Shown in pieces: positions 48,165-60,185 of a stretch of DNA of 64,000 nt (position 1 is its first letter; every line of letters starts with the position of its first letter). The translations under genes and the position numbers were made by a program. Below the pieces are notes generated by a model. The model made no database searches, had not been told where the DNA came from, and was given only the letters and a program-made list of their open reading frames with translations. Where the stretch lies: positions 62,978 through 126,977 of the forward strand of contig MNCI01019033.1 in the NCBI GenBank assembly GCA_015680685.1, written 5' to 3'. The stretch comes from Gnetum montanum (taxonomy: Eukaryota > Streptophyta > Gnetopsida > Gnetales > Gnetaceae).

Positions 48165-51100
48165 TGAACATGAATCTAGATTAATCTTTCACGTCGGTGT
48201 CTAACACAGTTGACATCACAATCCACCCAAAGTGTGTCGTGCTAAGCCATGAACAATACAATTTTGTTTGTTTTAAAATCCAAGTAAGATTACCAGTGGA
48301 TTACCCTGACTTGGTGGCAAAACAAGACTATGAATGAGTCCACTAGGATGAATGAGAGTACAACTCCTCCTTGTTCGACATAGTCTCACTCACGAAGTCC
48401 TACCACTAGCTATTGTCCCAACTCATCTGTGCAAATGAGCATGATGTAGGGACAAGCTATGAGGAAGCCTCATAGGAGGAAGAAGCTAATTTCAAGGGTA
48501 TTTTTTAAACATGAGAGCCCCCTCTACACTATCTTTCAACAACTACTCCCTAGTATGGCCTATCCTCAGTTTGGTCCACTTGTCCTCTTTGAGATGATAA
48601 CCATGCCAATTTAGCCTTCCTTGTAAGAAACCATTGCATTTTTCCAACCCTATGCTCACACAAGGACCACCACCTAGCCCTAGATAATTCAAGCATCTTA
48701 CATCTAGCTTGTCTCATTGATGCTGATGATGTCTATCCAACCCACTCATGTGTGGCCTAGCTCGGTCACCACACCTATCCTTTAGCCAACATATCAACTA
48801 AACCTGTTTGCTATGATGTTAAATTGGTAACAATCGTTTGCTATGATGTTAAGATGGCAAACTCCACAACCAACAATCTGACCCTATGCCATACAACCAA
48901 CACAAGCCCATCCAATGCAACTAGTTGGCACATCCCCAAGCTTGGATTAGGTATTCTAGTTGATCCAAAGTTTGACGAAGGAAATCAATCGACTCAAAGC
49001 TACCCCCTCTGAAACTATCCAAGTTGTGGACTTCTAATGAGATGACCCCATAAGTCTTGTGGTTCCACCCCTGACTCTCCCAACTAAGGTTCCAATGCAT
49101 CAAATCACAAAGTACAAGGGTGAAAGAGATCTCAACGCACACTTGGTCACATTCCGATTCGAGTGCCTACTCCTTCAAGCCTGGCCACACACCATCATGT
49201 GCATGTTCCCCATGTCACTTACTAGCAAGGCCTTAGACTAGTATCACACACTACCTAAGTCCTCAATATCTTCTTTAAAGGATCTCATATGCTAGTTTGT
49301 AACATTCTTCAGGTACAACCTAAAGCTTGAAGTAACCCTTGACCAACTCATGTAGGCCAAGCAAGGGCCCCTAGAGCTTATGCCAAAATTCCTCCAATTC
49401 TAGAATGCTACATTGAGAAAAATGCATGAACCCCCAGTAAAGACACACCTACTAGCCATCTTCAAGGATGCAATGAATGATTTCATTAAGTTCAAACTAT
49501 ATTACTTGGCCCTAATTTCTCTTAGCCAAGCCTTTGCCCAAATGAAGGACATAGAGGAGGCAACGTAAGTTAGCAATGACCTAGCCTACGTGGCCTAAAC
49601 AAACCAACATGTGTGCAAGAAAAATGAAATAGTGGTAATAGTGGCCACAAGCACAAAATTAGCCAACCAAGGCTCAATGGCTAAGTAGCCTAATGCCCTA
49701 GCTCACAAAGCTACCAACTTTGGCACTAGCTCGCCTACATCGGTCACCCCAAGGTCCAACTTTCAGTGTAAGGATTGCTCAAAGTACATACTACTATCGA
49801 TGGAACCCTCTAAATCATTAGAGCAACTCCTAAAAGCTGAGCAAATCCAATACAAACATGTATAAGAGATTGCCCACCAAAAACATGATAGGTACTGCAA
49901 ACTATTGAGGAACCCCACCTCAGTAGTATCAAATGATCCCCCAGTCCTCCAACACTTCAAGCTAGACCAATAATGTCATTACCACTAGATTTTTAGTCAT
50001 AATATGAACAACTATAATGCTTTGTAGAAGGACCTACAAAGAATGATAGAATAGGGCCAACTAGCACTTGATGCAGTGAGCCAATCCAATGTAGACAATG
50101 CCCCCTATGTCATGAACTCCATTAGTGTAGGTGACAAGTCTAAACCTATGCAACAACCTTTTGTGATCCACATGCCTCCTAGCAAGGCAAGGATCCCCTT
50201 GGCCTTCATAAGCAAGAAGTCCTCCTTTGTTATCAAAGTGCCACCTTGGGCACCCACAACACCCTTTGTGGTCAAGGTCCCATAGCAATAGTCTATTAAG
50301 ATGTTAAATTGGCAACCAAACCAACTATCCACTAAGATGTTAAAATAGCATAACATAGCAACAACAATTGCTAAGAAACCTATTGTCATCAAGGTGCCAC
50401 AACGAGTTTTCCCCACAACAACTCCTAAACCACTATTTTTCATAAGGGTACCAAAACATGATGGCCCCTCACCTACTTGAAGCCCAACAGTGGCCAACGT
50501 CTTGGTCTCTCCTCCTTCAAGGGCTAATCCCACTAGCAACCCAAGTAGGCCTACCAAATAGCAACACAAAAGGATGAATGAGTACCTTGCAACCTTCATG
50601 GTTGAAGCAAAGGCCATAACTAGCAAGTAACAACCAAACACTGGGACCCCTACCCCCAAGCAGGCCAAGCAACCCAAGCCCAATGAGAGAGCCGTCTCTC
50701 AAGCCACATGGAGGAAGTCAAGGCCAACACAACAACTAATGACAAGGAATTCATAGCTATACTAACCTAGGTGAAATAAATGCTCAAGCAAAAGAACACA
50801 ATGTTGAGCTTGTATGGCCTAGTCATGACCTCATCTTCTCACTGCCAAGCATTGTTCTAGATGTTGACCTTTATTCCTATTACAGAGGACATCCCTATAA
50901 TGAGAATACCATCCATGTAATGATGTTGATCCCTGCACCATAGGAATCAGGTTCAACATCCCTAACATTTGACAATGATGTAGTCAAGTTTAACCCTGAA
51001 TGAGGGGAGGTCACTACAGCTCTAGTATCCATTAGCATACATGTTGGGTAGTGCATGTCAATGATGGTGTAGCAAAAAATGTAGTCTGGTACTTGATCAT

Positions 51101-51480
51101 TGACAAGCTAGGCCTGGTATACAAAATTAGGCCAACCAAAACTGTGTCTAAAATCCTTTAATGGATCAAGTGTCACCATCAAGGGTATAATCAACTTAGC
51201 CTTCATGGCAGGAGAACAATTTTCCACCAGTGCAGATTTCACTATCATAGAGGAGATGTAGGCGTTGGCTAGCTCAACTATGTGCCATCTCCTCTCCCAT
51301 TCATCAAGAAGTCAACCTTCCATATGAAGGTGGTCAAGTTATCATCCACAGTGATAATGCCTCCTCTCTTGCTATTCACAACATAGACATGGAGTAAGTG
51401 TTGGAGGTTGAGTTTCTTAATGATGCATTTGTAGCAACCAATGTAACACATCAGGATGACACACCTGAATGAGTGGTTGA
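48165..51480 (+). pseudogene. E7 gag-protease, degenerate
   Basis: The N-terminal part shows HEQYNFVCFKIQVRLPVDYPD, aligned with E6. The gag core lies at about 49060-49560: LPTKVPMHQITKYKGERDLNAH, FPMSLTSKALD, FKDAMNDFIKFKLYYLA. A Cys/His remnant (FSHNMNNYNAL) is at about 49975-50040. The linker (50120-50480) carries four PFVI.MP, SFVIKVP, PFVVKVP and PIVIKVP repeats. Protease (51035-51300) reads VHVNDGVAKNVVWYLI, then FMAGEQFSTSADFTIIEEM; the residue before DG is Asn where E2 and E6 have Asp. Frameshifts and stops throughout. The frame opposite the linker is open for 192 codons, but it mirrors the repeat and is not a gene. Confidence 0.8.
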
Positions 51481-54169
51481 AGCTAATAGCTTCCTAGAGG
51501 ATCCTAGGCCCTGTGCATCCCTTAATCCAAACCAAATTAGGAAACAACTATCCAATCAAGGCACTTCCTTGGCCAAAAATATGCTAGGTGCCTACCTACC
51601 CCTTGCCTCCACTTGCCATGCATTTTTAACTTTTGTTTGCATCACACTAGCCTATGCATTTACATTTTTCCTACTCACTTAGATCACAAATTTTATTTTT
51701 TTCATGCATTTTTTGCTTTTTTTACACATTCATCAACTTAGCTTACACATTGCATTTGAAAAACATCAAAAACACATAAAAATCATAAAACTAAAATTGC
51801 AAAAAACATGTGGCCTGAAAAGATCTTAAACTAGCCCATGGCCTAGAATGACTTTAAACTAGAAACCTATGGCTCAACATGGCCTTAAACTAGCAACATA
51901 CAACTTGAAATGGCCTTAAACCATCAACCCCTTTGTAATGGCTCGAAATGGCCTTAAACTAGCGATGGCCCAAAATGACCCAAAACTAGCAATACTCAAT
52001 AGCCCAAAATGGCCTTAAACTACCATTGTAGCCTAGAATAGCCTAAAACTATCACTCTTTTCATTTCTTTCCTTTCATTTGTGCATGTTAACTTTGTTTA
52101 TGATAGGTGTCGCTTGATGTTATTTTTCTAGTTGATTTTTGTAAGATTTTGTAGGCACACAGCATGACTACACATGCAACATCACACCTCACATAAGCAA
52201 GGTAAGTAATAGTCTTCTATGACTATAAACTAACACAAAGCATTTGCTATAACATTAAACTAGCACATCAAGTCCGCTATGACTATAAATTGGTACAACT
52301 TGTCCTTGGGCTATGACGTTAAACTGGCATCCACAACACACCCATTTGCTATGATGTTAGACCAGGATAGCAAGTCTGCTATGATTATAAATTGGCACAG
52401 GCTATCCTTGCATCATGATGTTAAACTAGCACAACATCTAACATCCACTATGACATTAAACTAACATAAAACACTCTACTAAGACTATAAACTAACACAA
52501 CATGATTTTCCAGGACCTTAAATTGGGTTCACAATCTATTGGGATCTTAAACTAGCACATCATGTGTTCTACTAGGACCTCAAAATGGGTTTGTAGTTCA
52601 ACATGCATAGCTCAACATGCACAATTCTACAAACAAGCAAGCATGAATATTTCCAATCCTCTACTATCTATCCACATCTCAATGGGCCAGGTGGGATGGG
52701 GCCTTGCAATTCTAGAATGGGGTTTACATCATTAAAAAAAAAGCCTCTAGAACATTTGCAGTGTCATCACCCTTAGCATTTTGCTAATTTTCCAGAGATG
52801 CACTTAGAAATTTTGCTAACCTTTCGAAGCTACCACCACCATTGTTGTCATTATTGGTTGGAACTCTAACCATTAGACCACCTACTGGAGTCCCAAAAGT
52901 ACTGTGGCCTAGCCACAACATTGCCATTCTCGAACCTTCACCATTGCCTAGTCTTGGAAGTGCATCTAGCAGCATGTCTCCCTACCATCTTGCTAGATTT
53001 TCAAGCTCCTATCCTTAGTGTGGAGTCTCAAGCACCTGAATCACCATTGTCCTTGGCCACCTTGCTAGCCTCTTTGGGGTGCTTGCTTCTAGTGTGGTTG
53101 CTGGAGCTTTTGTAGCCTTTTAGCTCTGGCACTTGCAATGGCCTTCCTGCTTTGGCATTGCAAGCTCTTGCAACTAGTCTAGCACTTGTAGCACTTGCAA
53201 CACCCTCTCAACTAGTATTGTACTCTTATGTTGTGTTGTTTGGTTATTTTCTTATCTTCTCTATGTTATGATTGCAGGATGAAGCCCCCAGAGGTGGTCA
53301 TGCAAAGGCACGTTTCATTGTAGTGGCAAGGAACCACATTACTTTGATGCGCTTGGTCAAACTTGCCAAGCCAATTAAGAGTGCATATCCTTATTACTTT
53401 ACCATAGCCTACTCACGTTTACCCATTTTGCCTCACATTTCCAGCCTTCCTTGCTAGCTTCTTTGATGCACATGGCACCCTTATTTTAATCAACCATAGA
53501 ACCCATGATGGACGTCATTCAACTTGTTCCATGGAGAGCATTTGTGGGTTAGTCAAAGCCCAAGTAGATGAAATGCAACTCATCCCTGGGAGGAAATACT
53601 TGTTCTATAGATGTAATGCAGTAGCCTCTAAGTAAAGCTCATCGAGTGGCATGTAGTCCATTCAATGATAGACATCTCATAGCTAGTAGTTTTCAAAGCA
53701 AGAAAAAACAAGGGAGGAGGTAAAACATGTCCCCAAGTAAAATCTCACAAAGTTGCAATTTGGCAACTAGTCCAACCTTGAATTCATGACAACCTTCTCA
53801 CAAGCACTCCAATGAGAGGGCAACGTGTCATGGGTAAGCCATTCTAGTGCTATGAACAAAGGCTCTCTCACAAGAACTCTGATGAGAGGCCATCATTTGG
53901 TGACAAGCCACCCTGGTGCCATGATCATGGTCAACCATGCTAACTTTGTATCTTGTATCATGTTGCACCGCTTAGAACTCATCACTCCCTTACTATCCTA
54001 AGCCAATTCCTTACATCCATTGCCCCCACCATACCATTTCCTTTACCACTCTTAAGCCCAATGAAGCATCATTTGATTAGGTGCTAACAAGCAATGTTGG
54101 TGCAATGCTTGTTATAGTGTTTCGAGTTCTTTGTTGATGTCTCTTGGGCCACTCCTCCAAATGTCAACA
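51481..54169 (+). other. E7 spacer and 3' tail, non-coding
   Basis: Contains the CCTTAAACTAGCA repeat (51800-52060), the 3'-splice-like site (52106), a second loose array of CTATGAC.TTAAACTAGCACA units (52215-52580), then C-rich DNA without domains. GCAGGATGAAGCCC at 53275 is shared with the E2 tail. In E6 this is where RT starts, so the absence of RT here is real and not a reading problem. Confidence 0.6.
52101..52119 (+). promoter_or_regulatory. Candidate 3' splice site in E7
   Basis: TGATAG followed by GTGTCGCTTGATG, preceded by TTCATTTGTGCATGTTAA, shared with E6 (TTCATTTGTGCATATTAA, 61355). Confidence 0.45.
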
Positions 54170-54181
54170 AAGAGGGACTAG
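54170..54181 (+). promoter_or_regulatory. E7 polypurine tract
   Basis: AAGAGGGACTAG immediately before the 3' LTR start TGAAACACC. Confidence 0.6.
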
Positions 54182-55583
54182 TGAAACACCACCAAATTTG
54201 GGCAACAACACTTCAACTATAGATTTTTCTGAGTGTCAACATAAGATAAGTTTTTTTCAAGTTTTGTGCTATGCTCTCATTATGCTTGCTACGCTTCAGA
54301 GCATAGCTAGCATAGCATGAAGCTCATGACTAGGTGTGCAAAATTTTGTAAGTGTCAACAATAGTTGTGAAAATTGTTCTAAGTGTCTTGCTACACTCCC
54401 ATTCCTTTTGGTATCCTCTCAAGCATAGCAAGTGCAGTAGCACTCTAATGGCCAATTTGCATGACTGTTGAGCTTGAAATTATTAAGCTAGCTTAGCATG
54501 GAAGAGGCATTTGGTAGATTTTCTGACTCCTGAAGCTACCCCTCCTACTACGCTCTTGAGCATAGCTAGCATAGTAAGAACAATGACTACAATTCTTACC
54601 AAATTTTTCTAAGTGTCCATGCTACACCATATCCGACCTTGCTATGCTCACGAGTGTAGCAAGCATAGTAGTGCTAGACTTTAGTTCTTTGAAAAATTTG
54701 CCTAACTGTTGGGATATGCTCCAAAGCATAGTTGACGTAGCAACATGGAATTGCCTCCAAAAGCTTCCAGAGCTCAGCACAAGCTTTCATTCCAGCTCCA
54801 ACACTCCTCTAGCAAGTAGGATCAACAAATTTCACTGTCTTTGCATCCCCCTATGTCCCAAAATTGTACCTATGCTCAATCCCACTTAAAAGAGGGGAGA
54901 ACATACTCTTGGAGAGTAGCCTCCAAATTCCATTATTTTTCATTATTTGCAATTACATTGTGGTATTTTTTAGAGTACCACTTGGTACTTGAGGCACCTT
55001 CACCACCCTACACATTAAAGTGTATCAACACCTTCGCATCCCATTCAACACTGTAGCACACTGTAGCCTGCAAGACACTGTAGCAACCAACCTAGTAGGC
55101 ACAAACTTCATAGTGGATGTCATTCTTCAACTTGGGATACCTTAGAGACTATCTCTATGCTACTACTATGTCTACCTATACATCACATACCTCCTCAATG
55201 CTCATTTGTAATTGCTATGCTCCCCATATAGGGTGATACCATTCTTTCTTTCTCTCAAACTCCATTGCATTTTAAGCATTTTCATTGACATTCAACATTG
55301 CATTTTCATTATTTTCTAGTTTACACATTTTTTGCATGCTTGCACCATTTTTCTCATGCTAGGAAACCCTGCTACACTTAGGCTTAGCTAGCCTTGGTAC
55401 TACCATCCCTTGACTACACTAGATACCTTAGTTGTAGTTGGAAAAGTCTCTGTTCAATTGACAAGATCATCTAGGGCACTCTGCCTCCACTTCCTAGCAA
55501 TGGCCCTCATGCAGGGGCATGATTGAGGCTATGCAATCATGAACTCCTCAGTGTTTTGGCCACTGATGTTGTTGATCACAACA
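54182..55583 (+). repeat. E7 3' LTR with internal deletion
   Basis: Starts TGAAACACCACCAAATTTGG after the purine tract and ends ATCACAACA before CATGT. At about 54975 the text jumps from TGGTATTTTTT to AGAGTACCAC, skipping about 280 bp that in the 5' LTR contain the TATA box. Confidence 0.88.
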
Positions 55584-58262
55584 CATGTGGTAGGTAGATG
55601 TGGGACTACTAGTAGGGACATTTGATGCTGTAACACAATGATGAAATTGACATATAACTGAATAGCTAAAGATGTTAGAGTAAGCAAGCAATGATAGATG
55701 GAAATCCAAAATAGCTACCTAGCAAGCCCTCAAGTGTGAGTGTAGGGGGCTCACCTAGTTGCACACCATCAAATAGGCTATCAAAGTCACTTCCATGAGG
55801 GTGGGGAAACAACTTGTCTTCCAACTATTAGAGGATCTCTACTACATCGTGAGTCTCATCCCCATGAGCCCCCCCTTCTTAGCTTGAGGGAACACTTCTT
55901 CTACTATAGCTTCAGCTACTACTCTAGCAATCCTCTCTTTTGTCTATATAATTAACACATATTCATACATAGCACATTAGTACACATAGGCATGTCACTA
56001 ACTGGTTAACAATATAATATAAAGAAAAATATACAATATAAGCATACATTAATACAATACATGCATCTAACAATTTACAAATACTAACCTGCAACCTCTA
56101 TGTACAAGCTTTGAAGCCTAATACAGATCTTCTTGCTACTTGGCCTCCTAGCCTTAGGGGTAGCCTCCTTCATAGGATACAACCTCTTAATCTTGGCCTT
56201 AGATAGTTCCACTATCTCTATGATATAGCAATCCATCTTAGTCACATTCCCAGTGCTAACTAGATGACCCTCGCCTGCACTATCGTGTGAGTAATGTGAC
56301 TACCCCATGGGACCCTTAGTTGTTACAGATAATGACCCATTAATCTCCTTTAGGGAGTCCTATGTGTAGGTGGTTGTGAACATGTGCTTAATCCATGGCT
56401 TGGAGAATTTATTGCGATCTTCCACAACCCATCGTCCACCATCACACACAACCAAGAGCTCCACGAACCTTCGCAAGTATCTTGCAAAGAATGTGAAGTG
56501 GACATGGGACCTTGTTTGGAGGTTGAATTGAAACCTAGATATCTTTGCATGTAAGCCAATGACAATATAGGTAGCCTAGTTGAAACTTGTACCCTCTAGT
56601 AGAAACTCCTTCATCATCCATGCCTATTGCACTTGAAGGAACTTTTCTTGGAAGAGCAACTTTGAAAAGGCATAAGCACAGAAAATAGGGTAGAGCTCTT
56701 GCACCTCAGGCATAAGCGCATCCTTAATTGATATGCCCTTGTGAGATCAGGTGGCCTCCAACTAGTCCTCGATCTCCCCTCTATAATCCACCTCCCTACT
56801 GGACTTATCAAAAATCTTCAATCCATTAGTGGGGAGGCCAAACAGGCTGACAAAGAAGGCCTCACTGAGGTTAAGCACTACCATCACACCATGCACTTGG
56901 GTGACAACTTGCTTGATGTCGTTGTTAAAGGAGACAATGATGGTGACCATTTTAGCCACTGGGATACTCGAGCTAAGGGCCAAAAATAGGTCCATCAACC
57001 CTACATGCATGAGCAAAGCTGTCAGTGTATCTAAGGCTTTATGGCACAACCAATGCTGTGTACCCTCCACATTGCCATACTTCATGATTTGGGTGGCCTC
57101 TGTGTGGATCGCAGTGATCACTATCACCTTGCCTGAGGCAACCACCATGCAACAAAGGCAAAACAACATTAGCATCATGCAAAGGAAAACTAACAAGCAT
57201 ACACAAGAAATCACATAAGCTAAAACATATATGCATACATGGCATAAACAGAGTCTGAGATGGGGTGGCACTACAAGAATCTCATCAGTGTTAAGCTCAC
57301 CAGTAGTCCACTTCTCATCCAACCAACCATGGATCCTACACCACTCATATGAATTTGGGTATTGGTTGGGATAAACCTCTAGATCAAAACCCACTTGCTC
57401 AAGCATTACTGCCTAAACATTTAAGCTAGATGAGAACACCTCCAAGGTGGTACAAGTCAAGGCTAAAGCATCCACCTCATCATGTAGGCCCTCCTTGTCA
57501 AATCTAAAGTTGGAATTAGTCATGAACTATTAGCAATTTCACATAAGCAAGTAGAAAAAACACATTGCGAAAGTCATAAATGTACTTATCATTTAGCATA
57601 GTAGATAGTTCTAGGTGGGTTCTGGAATAGGGTGTGCACCTGCAGTGTAATGAAAAGGGTGTTGCTCTTGTTGTAGTGACCAAACCCCATCATGTGCCAT
57701 ATCCTGGATAGGTGCTGAGTGCTCCTAGGACCTCTACCTAAACCACTTGATCCATCACTACTATTAGTAGGCTCATCTGAGATGAACCTCAAGATGTCTC
57801 AATTAGCCCTAGGTAGCAACGTCTCGGTGATGGTGCTAGCAGCCTCCACCACCTGATGTGATCACATGATCACACTAAACTATTGTAATAGGAACTCCAT
57901 GAACTCACGAGCCCCTGGCTGAAACCACACTACTTGATGGTGCACTCACATATTTGATGTAGGCATGTTGGGGATAGGCTTGCTTATGCAACATAGGATA
58001 CTTACGTACTCCATCCCAATCAAGACAGGCTTCAACAACACCCTACAATTGCCAAGTGATAAGCAAAGTATTAGTGTACATACATAGATGTAAATTTTGA
58101 TGTGAAATTATTAAAATAACTTAGCAGAAATTAGCAAAATTAACATGATACAACACCAATTAACAAATTTTTTATTGATTTTAGTAATGCCCTTTGGGGC
58201 CCCATGGGTATAGGACATCAACCAATTCATTTGCATGCTTGGTACTCACTAGGGTACATCAT

Positions 58263-58340
58263 GTTTTTACAAGTTTAGCATCATTATAGTTTGTAGGTTT
58301 AGCATCGTTACATTTTGTAGGTTTAGCATTATGCACAACT
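58263..58340. repeat. Short tandem repeat beside the antisense ORF
   Basis: Three units of about 24 bp, TTTGTAGGTTTAGCATCGTTACA-like (first TTTACAAGTTTAGCATCATTATAG). The copies are well conserved, so it is a recent local expansion. It is followed by arms such as GAGAGCATAGTCC and CTATGCTCTC. Confidence 0.75.
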
Positions 58341-58640
58341 TACAAAATTTTGGCAAATTTTTTCTAATTCCAGACTGCCTCAGTGGAGAGTGTAGTCCAG
58401 AAGATCACAAAAAATTCTAACTCTAGATTGCCTTAGTAGAGAGCATAGTCCTAAACTATGAATTTTTCTAACTCTCAACTATGCTCTCTACAAATCATAG
58501 TTTTGAAAAATGAACTTTTGTGGTAGACACATGTTAATGAACACTTGGCCATTCCACTACCCTCTATGCCCCGTGCTCACACTTCTCACACTCACACATG
58601 CCATGCCCATACTTGCTACTCCATCACCCTTTGCACCCTA

Positions 58641-60185
58641 TGTAACGACGGAAAACATCAGTCGCTGGAAATACCGAGCGAAGATCCATGTACATAGTCT
58701 TAACCACGGATCTGTGCGAGGGCCATGCTAGAGAAAATGGATCCGAGGTGCCTTAAATGGTCTTGTTCGATCAGACAGGGACTTACTTAATTAGTAAATT
58801 ATCGAATATCACAATAGTATATATTATATATATATATTTCACAAAATGAATTAATTCGGTGAATCATAGAAGGAGTAGAAAACAATGTAAAGAACTTGAA
58901 ATAATGATAATGTCAATGCGACAAGGAAGATCAGATTTAGGAAAGATGCGTAATTCCAAGATCTATGATTTGACTCGAAAGCTAAATATATTGCATACAA
59001 TGTTCCAAGGGCAGACTTCGCTTATCTTTGTGCGAAGCATACACGAAAAAACAAGAAAACTGTTTAAAAGGGAGAACAAAATGAAGTTTGATCTACCTCG
59101 TAAGCCAAAAGTGGAATGCAAGGAAGGTCAAGCCCAGATGTCTATCGATCAACTATTTCTGATCAATAAACCTTGAAAATCATACCAAATGATCTCTCGA
59201 TCTCTGATCTGCTCCTTTTGCCCTTGGTAATCTTCGCTTAAATCTGCTAATGATCGCTAATGAAGAGGATAATGTTTTCGCCAAGAAGACTGATCGCTCC
59301 CATTGCCAATGCTCAAACAATGCCTTATGTCCTTTAAAAGAAGAAAATCCCTCCCCCTTTCTCCCTTTCTCTATTTTTCTTCATCAACTGGGATATTTAT
59401 AAGTTCAGCATCATATGGGTAGGCACGGTCTTGATGACACATGTCTCGAACTTTCAAAACATCGTTGACTTGACAATTTTTATGTTAAAGCTGGTCATGC
59501 CACATTATGTCTTGGGGGCAAGGTACGCTGTAAACCACTCTTGCTAAAACTGCCTCATGATTACGCTGCGATACGCTGATGAGCGTATTGCCGTGCATGG
59601 ATACGACATTACGCTCGTTTACGTTGCGTAGCGTAGCAAAGTGTAATGTGATGAATTCCACATGTGTTACACTTATTTATGCTGCAGAGCATAATAGAGC
59701 ATAAAAGGGTCAACTTTTCAGTGCGTTACACTTACTTATGCTACGTAGCGTAATAAAGTGTAAAGCGACCAATCTGCCGTGCTTCTTTTGACGTTGACTT
59801 TAATTTCTTCGAGGCTCATTACGCTAGTTTGCATAATGGAGCGTGAATACAGTCCTGATCAAAAGACTTGGTAGAATATGCAACAAGTCATAGACCGTTG
59901 CTTAGGCCTTAAACTTGTCATATTTGCAGAAGTTCCAAATTTCTGTTGACTTCATTGCTACAGTAAGCTACCTTCGTTACATCGCGCAGAATTACACTGA
60001 GCGACATGATGCTACATTGCGTAATGTAGCGTAAGGAACAAAAAAGTTAGAATTTTTTAAGAAATTTGGAGACTTGATGTTGCACGCCCTTTTACGTTGT
60101 TCTGCCTTCTCGATTTCTACTATGAGCTTTTCCTTGAATTGTGAATCTTTGCCTTAGGCCGATCCACAATTTCCACAGTGTTTCA
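58641..60185 (-). mobile_element. E8: young solo LTR of a Tat-like family
   Basis: 1545 bp with ends TGTAACGACG...GTGTTTCA and a perfect 5-bp duplication CCCTA (58636-58640, 60186-60190). CG dinucleotides are common and flanks are CG-poor, so it is recent. On the minus strand it starts TGAAACAC, like the E6/E7 LTRs, has U3 inverted repeats (TACGCTACGTAGCGTA type, about 59550-60040) and TATAAATA about 784 bases from its start (59401-59394) in the context CTTATAAATATCCCAG, close to E6 CTTATAAATACCTAG. There is no internal region or second LTR, so recombination between LTRs removed the rest. An open frame of 105 codons (58859-59176, plus) lies inside and is probably chance. Confidence 0.88.
59394..59401 (-). 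promoter_or_regulatory. TATA box of the E8 solo LTR
   Basis: TATAAATA on the minus strand. Same octamer and similar spacing from the LTR start as in E6 and E7. Confidence 0.6.

Larger units (their letters stand above)
45918..55583 (+). mobile_element. E7: complete pol-less Tat/Ogre-like gag-protease element
   Basis: It has LTRs of one family at both ends (45918-47665 and 54182-55583) and a perfect 5-bp duplication CATGT (45913-45917, 55584-55588). Inside are the primer-site motif (47672), leader array, gag-protease (about 48165-51480), repeat spacer, 3'-splice-like site (52106), non-coding tail and purine tract (54170-54181). No RT, RNase H or integrase is present, so it must have moved with enzymes supplied by an E6-like element. 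It landed in an exon of the antisense ORF of E6. Total length 9666 bp. Confidence 0.88.
44732..58045 (-). pseudogene. Antisense multi-exon ORF in the E6 spacer, split by E7
   Basis: Opposite to gag-pol, readable exons are joined by canonical junctions: exon 58045-58006 before GTAAGTATCC; about 57932-57589 (RFISDEPTNSSDGSSGLGRG); 57522-57250; intron about 57249-57133; 57132-56099 (GKVIVITAIHTEATQIMKYG, VVLNLSEAFFVSLFGLPTNG); intron 56098-55944 (GTTAGT..TATATAG); an exon from 55943 interrupted by E7 and resuming at 45912; 45728-44905 with a coiled-coil-like stretch (MKINDLQSRYDFLMVRA); intron 44904-44818; last exon 44817-44732 ending DVVEEEEPPPPPSTTS and a stop. The frame is continuous across the E7 insertion if one duplication is ignored. 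I recognise no enzyme. Antisense extra ORFs are known in the Tat lineage (Grande, RIRE2). Several stops suggest decay. The first exon was not found. Confidence 0.6.

Noticed and set aside
50105-50683. 192-codon open frame on the minus strand
   Set aside because: It mirrors the repeat-rich gag-protease linker of E7, where PFVIKVP-type repeats keep the opposite frame open.
56762-57406. Single 214-codon protein with membrane-like segment
   Set aside because: The hydrophobic stretch is the translated intron (about 57249-57133), so the uninterrupted protein is not the likely product.
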